Positions 54,922-64,000 of a stretch of 64,000 nucleotides of DNA are shown here, piece by piece. The DNA is taken from the NCBI GenBank assembly GCA_019279435.1, contig JAAALK010000287.1:64793144-64857143 (forward strand), read 5' to 3'. Each line of letters opens with the position of its first letter. Within the stretch, counting starts at the first letter, position 1. Source of the stretch: Zizania palustris. Its lineage: Eukaryota; Streptophyta; Magnoliopsida; Poales; Poaceae. The notes beneath the pieces are model-generated. The model saw only the letters and a list, made by a program, of their open reading frames with translations. It did no database searches and had not been told where the DNA came from. A program made the position numbers and the translations under genes.

Positions 54922-56902
54922 TGAGAAACCAAGGGTGGTTTCGGTGTTTTGTGATGAGTGATTGACTGGATTTTACCCTCTGTTCGAAGGGTACCTCCGG
55001 AGGGGCTTCGGAGGTGGTACCTCCGAAGGGTGTTCGGAGGTGTGTCACCGGAGTGTGTTCGGTGTTTGCTTGCTGCAGCTGTGCAGCGGAGTGTACCTGT
55101 CGGAGGGGTCCGACAGTACACGATGACTGGGTTCGTACCGATGGCTTCGGTACTTTGGGCGGTACACCGGAGTGTGTGCCGGAGGTTGCTAACCCGGAGA
55201 GGTCTCCGGAGTACTGGATACACTTGTTTGCTTGTCTGTGGTGCGCAGGGACTTCGGAGGCGACGGACAAGGTTCGAGCCAGGTGAACTTGGGTCAAGCG
55301 GGTGGCTTGATGCCAGGGGAGCGGGGAGCTCCGTCACGGTGGCTGCGAAGGTGGTCCGGGTCGGTCCTCGGGTCGAGGCGTGCCAGGTGAAGGCAGAGAG
55401 TGCGGAGCGTGGCTCCGGCTGAAGGTGCTCCGAGACAAAGTCCTCGGAGGTGAGGCACTTCGAAGGTACTCCGGATGGAGTGACTTCGGAGTTGGTGGAC
55501 CAAGTCCTCTGCGGAGGCAAGGTGTTCGAAGTGTGCTCCGGAGGGAGACACTCGAAGGTGGCCCAACGAAGGTCTCAGAAGTCGAGGTGCATCGAAGGCA
55601 TGGTCCGGGTGAGGCTCGTCGAGGAGTGTGCTCGGAGTGAGACACTGCGACGAAGTGCTCATGGAATGCTTCATGCGGAGGCCTTGGACGAAGGAGGGAC
55701 TTCGAAGGGTGGAACTCCGAAGGTGGGCTTCGGAGTGAGGATGACTTGTGGTGCTTCGGCCATGCATGGCTTCGGTACACGGACGGACGGTGTTCGAGCT
55801 CGGAGTAGCTGCGAAGCCGTGGTGATCCACTCCGGAGGTGGTGGTGCGAAGGCCCAAGGGCTTTGACGGCTTCGGCTCAAAACCGTCACTGTATCGAAGG
55901 TCTTCTTCGGCGGAGCGAAGGCCAACAGGCTGCAGGCTTCTCGCCGAAGCTTCCGCACCCCTCGCGTGCGAAGGGAGGTTCCAGAAGTCAACTCTGTAAA
56001 GGCTGACACTGTCTGTTCTGAAAAAGGCTGACACTGTCCCCTCTGCAGCTGACAGAGAAGCCTCCAAAAATAAAGGTGGACTACCTTTTGTACCCCTTAG
56101 TTCTGTAGAGACAAAATGGATGTAAACCCTAGGGGTAAAGTAGTCACTTCCTTAGGATGAAGCCGTGGGCTATAAATATGGGGGCTCGGTAGGTAACATT
56201 TAACACTTTGAGCATTTACTGTTGAGCTCCTGTAGACAGACCCCGTTGTATTCATTCTGAGTTCAATTTATTTCAGTGTTCCTTGTTCAAGCAGCGAAGC
56301 CCTGCTTCTTTGTGCTTTTGCTTGAGCTCGCGTTACATACCTCGCTAGCTTTTAGTTCACCGAAGCCTGTCTTGGCGAAGGGTGTTTTTCTCGCGAAGTG
56401 TGTTTTACAGTGTGCTGTCGCTCTGTGTAACACGAGGCAAGACCTCGCTGCTTACTAGCGAAGCCCTGTTCTGTTCCCGTAGTGCTTCTTGTGTCGAAGC
56501 CCTTAGCGTAGTCTTTTTGCGTGTGCGTGTAGACCTTCGGGTACGAAGCCCAGCACCCGTTGCTGTCGCCAAGTACTTGGTCGAAGTCCTCAGAGGGCTG
56601 TCCACTCTTGCGAAGGGTGAAGTGCGAAGCCTGCTCGAAGCACCTTGTGTGCGGAGCCTGCACTGACTTAGCAGAGTAGGTTTTCGAGGGTTGTAAGTGG
56701 AGCGAAGTCTTCTTGGCTTCGAACTTTTGCCTCTCCGAAGCCTGTGTTCGAAGGTGTCGAAGTACCTCCGAACCAGACCTTCGAAGGCTGTGTTCGAAGC
56801 CTGTTCCGCAGAAGACAGAACAGAACCGAAGGCTAAGTTTTTAGCCAGAAATTTTAAAAGCTCCCATTCACCCCCCCTCTGGTCGCCGTTTCCGGTCCAA
56901 CA
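54922..56902 (+). repeat. 3' LTR of element C
   Basis: Same length as 46167-48147 and identical in every stretch compared. Preceded by AAGGGGGAGAT (54911-54921), the polypurine tract used for plus-strand priming. Confidence 0.95.
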
Positions 56903-56907
56903 CTAGT
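56903..56907. repeat. Target site duplication CTAGT, right
   Basis: Matches 46162-46166. Confidence 0.95.
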
Positions 56908-57568
56908 TGAGCTGCCACCTGGATGCAACACCATAGGCATCAAGTGGGTGTTTAAGAACAAACAAGGAGAAGATGGTGTTATGGTGCGCAACAAAGCTCG
57001 ATTTGTGGCACAGGGTTTCTGCCAAAAAGAAGGTATTGATTTTGAAGAGACCTTCGCCCTTGTTGCCCGTCTTGAGTCCATTCGTATTCTTTTGGCCTTT
57101 GCTGCTTCTAAATGTTTTAAGCTTTTTAAAATGGATGTCAAGAGTGCCTTTCGGAACGGGTATATAGAGGAGGAGGTTTATGTTAAGCAGCCCCCCCAGT
57201 TTTGAGAACCCTAAGTTCCTCGACATGTTTTCAAGTTGCAGAAGGCTTTATATGGTCTGAAGCAAGCCCCCAGGGCTTGGTATGATCGCCTGAAGCAGTT
57301 CTGTTGTAGAAAGGTTTTGTGATGGGTTCTGTGGACAAGACTCTTTTCTTGCTAGAGTTGGCTTAGACTTATTGGTTTGCTCAGATTTACATGGATGATA
57401 TTATTTTTGGTGGTTCTACTAATGAGCTTGTGTCCATGTTTTCTGAGCAGATGCATAGCGAGTTTGAGATGAGTCTCATGGGAGAACTCAAGTACTTTTT
57501 AGGGCTCTAGATCAAGCAGACCCAAGGACGACATTTTCATCCACCAGGGTAAGTACACACGAGACATG
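56908..57568 (+). pseudogene. Pol of element B, RT continued after the insertion
   Basis: If element C and one copy of CTAGT are removed, the frame runs from VWTLV into ELPPGCNTIGIKWVFKNKQG, a canonical Copia RT start. Further on are KMDVKSAFRNGY, YGLKQAPRAWYDRL and the catalytic region as YMDD in IYMDDIIFGG (57388-57420). There is a frameshift near 57195 and stops near 57365 and 57509 (TAG for CAG). The assembly gap cuts it at 57569. Confidence 0.9.
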
Positions 57569-58568
57569 NNNNNNNNNNNNNNNNNNNNNNNNNNNNNNNN
57601 NNNNNNNNNNNNNNNNNNNNNNNNNNNNNNNNNNNNNNNNNNNNNNNNNNNNNNNNNNNNNNNNNNNNNNNNNNNNNNNNNNNNNNNNNNNNNNNNNNNN
57701 NNNNNNNNNNNNNNNNNNNNNNNNNNNNNNNNNNNNNNNNNNNNNNNNNNNNNNNNNNNNNNNNNNNNNNNNNNNNNNNNNNNNNNNNNNNNNNNNNNNN
57801 NNNNNNNNNNNNNNNNNNNNNNNNNNNNNNNNNNNNNNNNNNNNNNNNNNNNNNNNNNNNNNNNNNNNNNNNNNNNNNNNNNNNNNNNNNNNNNNNNNNN
57901 NNNNNNNNNNNNNNNNNNNNNNNNNNNNNNNNNNNNNNNNNNNNNNNNNNNNNNNNNNNNNNNNNNNNNNNNNNNNNNNNNNNNNNNNNNNNNNNNNNNN
58001 NNNNNNNNNNNNNNNNNNNNNNNNNNNNNNNNNNNNNNNNNNNNNNNNNNNNNNNNNNNNNNNNNNNNNNNNNNNNNNNNNNNNNNNNNNNNNNNNNNNN
58101 NNNNNNNNNNNNNNNNNNNNNNNNNNNNNNNNNNNNNNNNNNNNNNNNNNNNNNNNNNNNNNNNNNNNNNNNNNNNNNNNNNNNNNNNNNNNNNNNNNNN
58201 NNNNNNNNNNNNNNNNNNNNNNNNNNNNNNNNNNNNNNNNNNNNNNNNNNNNNNNNNNNNNNNNNNNNNNNNNNNNNNNNNNNNNNNNNNNNNNNNNNNN
58301 NNNNNNNNNNNNNNNNNNNNNNNNNNNNNNNNNNNNNNNNNNNNNNNNNNNNNNNNNNNNNNNNNNNNNNNNNNNNNNNNNNNNNNNNNNNNNNNNNNNN
58401 NNNNNNNNNNNNNNNNNNNNNNNNNNNNNNNNNNNNNNNNNNNNNNNNNNNNNNNNNNNNNNNNNNNNNNNNNNNNNNNNNNNNNNNNNNNNNNNNNNNN
58501 NNNNNNNNNNNNNNNNNNNNNNNNNNNNNNNNNNNNNNNNNNNNNNNNNNNNNNNNNNNNNNNNNNNN
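57569..58568. other. Assembly gap (1000 N)
   Basis: Exactly 1000 unknown bases, a usual placeholder, so the true length is not known. Element B enters on the left and a different Gypsy element leaves on the right. Confidence 1.
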
Positions 58569-59766
58569 CTTGCAATAAGCTAAGTCCCGTCTAAACCCAC
58601 ATGGTCTTTATATGCCTCTGCCCGTCCCTAGTGTACCTTGGGAGGATATTTCTATGGATTTTGTGTTAGGGTTACCTAGAACTAGGAGGGGGAGAGATAG
58701 TATTTTTGTGGTGGTAGATCGTTTCTCTAAAATGGCGCATTTTATACCTTGTCACAAGAGCGACGATGCTACAAATGTTGCTGATTTGTTTTTCAGAGAG
58801 GTCGTACGCTTGCATGGAGTTCCCAATACCATCGTTTCAGATCGTGATGCCAAATTCTTAAGTCATTTTTGGAGGACGTTGTGGCATAAGTTGGGGACGA
58901 AGCTGCTGTTTTCTACTACTTGTCACCCCCAAACGGATGGACAAACGGAGGTCGTCAACCGCACATTGTCCACCATGTTGAGGGCTGTTTTGAAGACCAA
59001 CTTGAAGCTTTGGGAAGAGTGTCTACCTCATATTGAGTTTGCATATAATAGGTCAGTACACTCCACTACTAAGGTAAGTCCGTTTCAAGTGGTCTATGGT
59101 TTTAATCCGCGTGCTCCTATTGATTTGCTACCATTACCACCATCTGAAAACTTGAATTTTGATGCTACTACACGTGCTGAATTATTGCTTAAGATGCATG
59201 AAACTACTAAAGCAAACATAGAGAAAATGAATGAGAAATATCGTGCTTATGGTAGTAAGGGTAGAAAAGAGATAACATTTGAACCGGGTGATCTTGTTTG
59301 GTTGCACTTGCGCAAGGATCGTTTTCCTGATTTGAGGAAGTCTAAGTTGATGCCCCGTGCTGATGGTCCTTTCCGTGTGCTTGAGAAGATAAATGATAAT
59401 GCATATAAACTTGAGTTGCCTGCAGCTTTTGGGGTTAGTCCCACATTTAACATTTCAGATTTAAAGCCCTATTTGGGAGATGACGATGACCTTGAGTCGA
59501 GGACGACTCCAATTCAAGAAGGGGAGGATGATGAGGACATCACTTCACAGGATACACACATGGAGCCTCCACCTACAATTCAATTACAAGGACCAATCAC
59601 ACGCGCCCGTGCCCGTCGCTTGAACCATGAGGTTAATTCGTTCCTTAGCAACTATGTTAATATTTGTTTGGACGGAATGCTACTGAATACGGGTGATATT
59701 TTGTTGCTTAGGAACATGGGAGATGGAATAGAAGAGTTGGAGTTGAAGACGGAGTCGCACGGATGA
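58569..59766 (+). pseudogene. Chromovirus-like Gypsy integrase, 3' end of pol (partial)
   Basis: The open frame 58612-59766 encodes an integrase core and tail: DISMDFVLGLPRTRRGRDS, VSDRDAKFLSHFW, HPQTDGQTEVVNRTLS and GFNPRAPIDLLPLP, then the GPY-type module FEPGDLVWLHLRKDRFP and DGPFRVLEKINDNAYKLELP, then NISDLKPYLGDDD and GPITRARARRLN. The left side is lost in the gap; sequence before 58612 (CNKLSPV after the gap) has a stop. I see no classic chromodomain, so a CRM or Reina-like group is possible but not proven. The frame itself is intact for 384 codons. Confidence 0.8.
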
Positions 59767-60436
59767 CTTCAAGTCAAGAATTCGCTGGTTCGGACTACAT
59801 CGACCACCCTGCACCAAAATGGGCATAACTTCCTCATACGAAGTCCGATTGGCGCGTTCTTGGACTTTTTGGAAAGCTGAGGAGAAGACGGATCTTTTGC
59901 CGTTGGTTTCACATCATTTGGAGTCTCGAGTCGACCTGTGTATTTAAAACAGTACTGCGTGACAGAACTGGGCCATGTTGGCCATAATCTGAGTCTGTAC
60001 GTCTTCTAGCCCACAGCCCAAGTCTGTTCCCCTTCCCCCTGGCCGCCGCCCTATATATTCTCACGCCAGCCACTTCTAGGGTTAGGTTTTGCTTTGTTGC
60101 ATCTACACTGTTGTGTTTAGATCCCGCCTCTCGCGCCGGACCGATTGGCTGCCGCATTGGCGTTTGTGAAACCTCAACTTATCTTCGTTTGTCTGTGATT
60201 TGGCATTCGATTTGTATCCTTCCTGTTCTTGCTTGTGTTCTTGGGTTCGCTTGCAGGAATTAGCCTTCGTGGCGAGGTCAATCGCGTTCTGCGTGGTTGA
60301 TAACCAACGGAGACAGTGGTGTAACGATTGCGAGGTTTTGATCCGCCGGACCGGAGCCTTGGATCGCCAACGTCGAGATTCTCCACCAACCCAAGTTTAT
60401 CCCTTACCTAGCGGAAGATCGGGACCAATCCCCCAT
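59767..60436 (+). repeat. Probable LTR or 3' region of the chromovirus-like element
   Basis: Non-coding, with a TATA box-like CCTATATATTCTC near 60049 and a 5'-leader-like AGGGTTAGGTTTTG. It lies where the 3' LTR should be. Without a second copy the limits are not known. Confidence 0.5.
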
Positions 60437-62730
60437 CAACAAAGTTTGCCCATCTTCAAGGTGCTCTGAGGTTCTAAGCATTTTGAATGGACCCCCGAGT
60501 GCCAAGATTGTTTCCAGCAAATCAAGGACTACCTCTCCGGCCTCGTAGCCCTTGCCACACCCCGGGCCGACAGCCCTTTGTTGGTTTACCTCGCCGCCTC
60601 CGGCAATGCGGCGAGCGCGGCCTTGGTTCAAGAGGAGGAGCTCAGCGGGAAGCTGATCCAGCGCCCCGTCTACTTCATTTCCGAGGCTCTGACCGAAGCT
60701 AAGGCTAGGTATTCCGAGCTTGAGAAGGTGGCTTACGCCCTCGTCATGGCCTCCCGGAAGCTCCGACATTACTTCCTGGCCCCGACATCGTCATCCCAAC
60801 CGCCTACCCGCTCGGCGACATGTTCCGGAACAAGGACGCCACTGGCCGCATCGGGAAATGGGCGGTGGAGTTGGCCCCGTTCGGGCTCTCTTTCGTCGCC
60901 CGGACAGCCATCAAGTCCCAAATCCTCGCTGACTTCGTCGCAGAGTGGACAAGGGCCCAAGAGCACACGAGCACCGACGCAGGCGAGGGGATCTGGACCG
61001 TCTTTGCGGACGGTGCTTACCAGGCCTCAGGGGCTGGGGCCGGAGCAGTCATTGTCTCCCCGTCTGGCCAGCAGGCCCTGTATTCTGCACGGCTAAGCTT
61101 CAAGGCCACCAACAATATCACTGAGTACGAAGGCGTCCTCTTGGGACTTCGCAAGGCGCACGCGTTGGGAGCCGCGCGTGTGGTCGTCAAGACTGATTCC
61201 CAAGTGGTCGCCGGCCACATCGACAAGAGTTTCCGGGCCAAGCACCCGGACCTCGCCTCCTACCTCGACTCCATCCGCAAGTTCGAAGTATCCTTCAAGG
61301 GTATATCCATCCAGAACATTCCGCGAGGTGACAACACCCAAGCAGATGCCCTCGCCAAAGCCGGAGCAGGCGCTCAAGCCCTACCGCTAGGGGCTTTCTT
61401 CGAGGAACTCGCTCAACCTTCGGCGCCCCCTCGTAGTGAGGCGCCCACCTCCGCCGCCCCGGAAGAGCCCGAACCGTCACCACGGCCAGCTCCAGTATTG
61501 TGTACGGCCAACGCTGATTGGCGCGAGCCCATCCTGCGCACGCTAGCAGGTGTCGAGGACAGCCATCCCAGCCCAGAACAAGCTCGCCTGCAGCTCCGCG
61601 CGAGGTCATTCGAGGTTATCAATGGAGTTCTGTACAAATACGGAGTATGCTCCCCACTCCTCCGCTGCGTCTCGCACTCGGACGGAGTTGCCATGCTACG
61701 AGAGATCCACGAAGGGCTGTGTGGGAGTCACCTGGCTCCGCGGGTCCTCGCAGGCAAGGCTCTTCGGCAAGGCGTGTACTGGCCCACTATCGTCGCTGAT
61801 GCTGAGGAACTTGTCCGCACCTGCCAGGGTTGCCAGTGGATGGGCCGGCGCAGTCACCGCCCTCCAGCAAGCCTGCTACCTATCCCCCCTGTGTGGCCTC
61901 TGGCCCGCTGGGGTATGGACCTCATCGGGCCACTCCCCAGAGCAAGGGGAAACTTACGCTTCGCCGTGGTCGCCGTCGAATACTTCTCCAAGTGGGTTGA
62001 AGCAGAGCCATTGACCACCATTACATCCCGAAGCGTCTAGAAATTTTTCTGGCAGAACATCGTGTGCCGGTTCGGAGTACCCAAGCAGCTCACATTGGAC
62101 AACGGAACGCAGTTCGACGCTGGCACCTTCCGGGCATTCTGCGACGAATTGGGAGTTCAGCTTTGCTTCGCAGCCGTGCGGCATCCCCAGTCCAACGGAG
62201 CCGTCGAGCGAGCCAATGGACACATCCTGTCAGGCCTCAATAAACGCATCGTCGGCTTAGCCAAAGGAGTATGGCCTGACGAGCTGCCCAAGATCTTATG
62301 GTCCATCCGGACGACCGTTTCTCGGGCCACCGGCTTCACCCCATTCCGCCTCTTGTTTGGTGACGAAGCAATGACACCAACAGAGCTTCACGCCGGTTCG
62401 CTGCGTGTCATAGCACCCGAAGCCGAGGGCGAGCGCACCGTCTCCCTCGATCTGGCCGAAGAGACACGGCTTCGCGCTGTCGCCAACCTATCCCACTATC
62501 AAAAAGAGACCAAGGGATGGTACGACCCAAAAGTCAAGCGCAATGAGTTCCAACCGGGGCACCTCGTCCTCCGCACGGTGGTCGCCCCCACCAAGTTGGG
62601 TAACAAGTGGGAAGGACCATACATTGTCACAAAATCCGGACGACCGGGATCCTACCGACTCGCTACCCTGGAAGGCGAAGAGCTGACGCATACTTGGCAT
62701 GCAGAGCATCTGAAGCGCTACTTTCCATAA
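60437..62730 (+). pseudogene. Second Tat element: RNase H and integrase part of pol (5'-truncated)
   Basis: Translation begins inside pol with SLPIFKVL, a stop (TGA near 60466), then GSKHFEWTPECQ, aligned to residues about 1061-1081 of the young Tat polyprotein. Then RNase H, a frameshift near 60780, the second RNase H-like domain (WTVFADGAYQASGAGAGAV), integrase with CQGCQWMGRRSHRPPA and WGMDLIGPLP, a TAG at 62038 for CAG, then FGVPKQLTLDNGTQFD and NGAVERANG to the end HLKRYFP. Gag, protease and most of RT are missing. It is a relative, not a copy, of the young Tat element. Confidence 0.9.
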
Positions 62731-62848
62731 AACCATCGATGTATTTTACTAGTGGCTGATGACGCCTGTTTTTGCCTCCCAATTGTATAATAAAATCCTC
62801 AGACAAGTGTTTCGCCCAAAACAAATGGCGCAACGACTCCAGGAATTT
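62731..62848. other. Spacer between pol and the array of the second Tat element
   Basis: Short non-coding segment with no features seen. Confidence 0.5.
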
Positions 62849-63400
62849 CGCTTTCGGGTTCCGAGCTCCGGCTCGACGCACCCTCGGGTTCCGAGATATG
62901 ACTCGACGCACCCTCGCTTTCGGGTTCCGAGCTACGACTCGACGCACCCTCGCTCTCGGGTTCCGAGCTACGACTCGACGCACCCTCGCTCTCGGGTTCC
63001 GAGCTACGACTCGATGCACCCTCGCTCTCGGGTTCCGAGCTCCGGCTCGACGCACCCTCGGGTTCCGAGCTACGACTCGTCGCACCCTCGCTTTCGGGTT
63101 CCGAGCTCCGGCTCGACGCACCATCGGGTTCCGAGCTACGACTCGACGCACCCTCGGGTTCCGAGCTACGGCTCGACGCACCCTCGCTCTCGGGTTCCGA
63201 GCTACGACTCGACGCACCCTCGCCCTCGGGTTCCGAGCTCCGGCTCGACGCACCCTCGCTTTCGGGTTCCGAGCTGCGACTCGACGCACCCTCGCTCTCG
63301 GGTTCCGAGCTAAGACTCGACGCACCCTCGCTCTCGGGTTCCGAGCTGCGACCCGACGCACCCTTGCTCTCAGGTTACGAGCTCCGGCTTGACGTGGTGT
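62849..63400. repeat. Tandem array, 36/30-bp units, about 15 copies
   Basis: Units read GGGTTCCGAGCTACGACTCG and ACGCACCCTCGCTCTC with a six-base optional part, so lengths are 36 or 30 bp. It lies between the stop of pol (62730) and the end of the antisense frame (63551), the same place as the 118-bp array in the other Tat element, though the sequences are unrelated. Because units are multiples of three, frames stay open on both strands. Confidence 0.95.
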
Positions 63401-63550
63401 GCATTCTCCGCACTTTCTCTCATAAACTGCTTAGCGCCCAGCCGGCAAGCCGGCTACCCGCTAAGGGGGGGGGGGGAAGAGAAGGAGCAAGGCGTAGACT
63501 GCAGTAAGCACAGAAGGTATACAATGTTCATTACAAATCGAAGAAGAAAA
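63401..63550. other. 3' flank of the antisense exon, with a G run
   Basis: Contains AGCCGGCAAGCCGGCT, an imperfect palindrome, and about ten G in a row near 63466-63475. It would be the 3' UTR of the antisense gene. Confidence 0.45.
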
Positions 63551-64000
63551 TCAAGAAAAGTTCTCATCCAGGCCAAGCAAGAACCGCGGGCCCCTCCGGT
63601 TGGAAGGGCCGCTCGAACCGAAGCACGCTTCGGTCGAAGTCATGAGCGCGCTTCGCCCGGACCTCTCCTTCCTCTTCCTGCGCTCCTCTTCCTTCTTCTC
63701 GGCACGAAAAGCCCTTTGATCCGCTTGGAGCTGAGCCCAGCTACGCAGACCGCCCTCTTCGGGGGGCGCTTCGCTCAAACCGGCCTCCGTGTCGGACCAA
63801 TCAACCGGTTCAGGAGATGAAGACGGCGAGCGGGACCTTCTTTCTTCTTCCTTCACATGGTTCAGAACCCCTTGGAGGACGTCGGGGTCCGCGCGTCCGT
63901 CACTACCGCGGGGAAGAACGAAGCGCGTAGGCCGGTTCGCTCGCATAGCCTCGAAGATAGCCCAGCGATGTCGAAGGGCGTCGTCGGAATCAAGCATCTC
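63551..64000 (-). CDS. Antisense accessory gene of the second Tat element, last exon (partial)
   Basis: Open on minus from the window edge to a stop at 63551. It matches the last exon of the antisense gene at 21577-22020: the start around RHRWAIFEAMRANRPTRF pairs with RTEWAVLESLRPYRRSRF, then PRGSDGR with PRGDGGE, EPVDWSDTE with EPVDWSDSE, LRSWAQLQADQ with LLSWAELQEEQ, and the end GLDENFS with GLDSNFS. The frame is intact although pol of this element is broken. Upstream exons lie outside the window. A methionine at 63997 may be internal. Confidence 0.75.
   Translation of the reverse strand, partial: EMLDSDDALRHRWAIFEAMRANRPTRFVLPRGSDGRADPDVLQGVLNHVKEEERRSRSPSSSPEPVDWSDTEAGLSEAPPEEGGLRSWAQLQADQRAFRAEKKEEERRKRKERSGRSALMTSTEACFGSSGPSNRRGPRFLLGLDENFS

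Larger units (their letters stand above)
46167..56902 (+). mobile_element. Young Sirevirus-like Copia element C (10,736 bp)
   Basis: Two LTRs of 1981 bp (46167-48147 and 54922-56902) look identical wherever I compared them, and all long open frames inside them recur unchanged at an offset of 8755. Ends are TG...CA and the flanking duplication is CTAGT (46162-46166 and 56903-56907). Internal order: primer site, gag with two zinc knuckles and a long extension, one in-frame stop, pol in the order protease, integrase, RT, RNase H, and a 1.2-kb 3' leader with repeated polypurine tracts. Repeated tracts, long LTRs full of palindromes and the large Gag are Sirevirus traits. It is inserted in the RT of element B. 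Confidence 0.95.

Noticed and set aside
57499..58594. Open frames across the N gap
   Set aside because: They consist almost only of unknown residues.
59909..60469. Possible small genes after the chromovirus-like integrase
   Set aside because: The region looks like an LTR with TATA box and leader; frames are short and without motifs.
62663..63392. Open frames of 184 to 232 codons on both strands over the 36-bp array
   Set aside because: Repeat units are multiples of three, so frames stay open by chance. The products are simple repeats such as RVPSYDSTHP.

Overview
The window looks like nuclear DNA of a grass (Poaceae). The coding sequence of its one clear cellular gene family member, the extremely GC-rich start of a second gene with a CCG run, plant-type GT-AG introns, and the nested grass-style Copia and Gypsy LTR retrotransposons all point that way; a panicoid grass is plausible but the species cannot be read from the sequence. 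Only two cellular genes are supported: a two-exon gene of unknown function (7221-7878, +) and a two-exon family-17 glycosyltransferase of the Golgi/ER type (31447-33721, +). Almost everything else is transposable elements, mostly nested in one another. There is one assembly gap of exactly 1000 N (57569-58568).

Layout. 1-3655: 5' half of a decayed Sirevirus-like Copia element on the minus strand (gag plus 5' LTR). 3656-6902: LTR fragment of one Gypsy family, then an internally deleted Gypsy element on the minus strand. 7221-7878: cellular gene. 8548-11300: fragments of two more Sirevirus-like LTRs and short tandem repeats. 11400-15849: decayed Helitron (Rep plus PIF1-like helicase) carrying a GC-rich minisatellite. 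15890-17220 and 29082-29703: remains of an old Tat-type Gypsy element, split by a young one. 17221-29081: complete, young Tat-type Gypsy element (484-bp LTRs, one visible mismatch, target duplication ATGGT) with an intact 1807-codon gag-pol on the minus strand and, on the plus strand, a five-exon antisense gene predicted to encode 1128 residues. 29704-31000: LTR fragment and two Mutator-type MITEs. 31447-33721: GT17 gene. 34306-36119: gene-like fragment, a direct duplication and two nested hAT-type elements. 36120-37640: AT-rich, nothing recognised. 37735-41533: degenerate repeats and two stacked Sirevirus-like LTRs. 41534-57568: a decayed Sirevirus-like element whose reverse transcriptase is split by a very young one (46167-56902, two 1981-bp LTRs that look identical, target duplication CTAGT). 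58569-60436: end of a chromovirus-like Gypsy element. 60437-64000: 5'-truncated second Tat element with its own tandem array and antisense exon.

The most interesting system is the antisense gene of the Tat elements. It has its own TATA box about 105 bp before the ATG in two copies, splices cleanly in silico, converges on pol across a tandem repeat array, and its last exon is conserved in the distantly related Tat element at the right edge. The second point of interest is the youngest element in the window, the Sirevirus at 46167-56902: its LTRs look identical, yet a stop codon separates gag from pol in the same frame and about 33 codons of the protease core are missing, which suggests mobilisation in trans or recoding. 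Many stops in the older copies are CAG to TAG or similar, the mark expected of decay of methylated CHG and CG sites.
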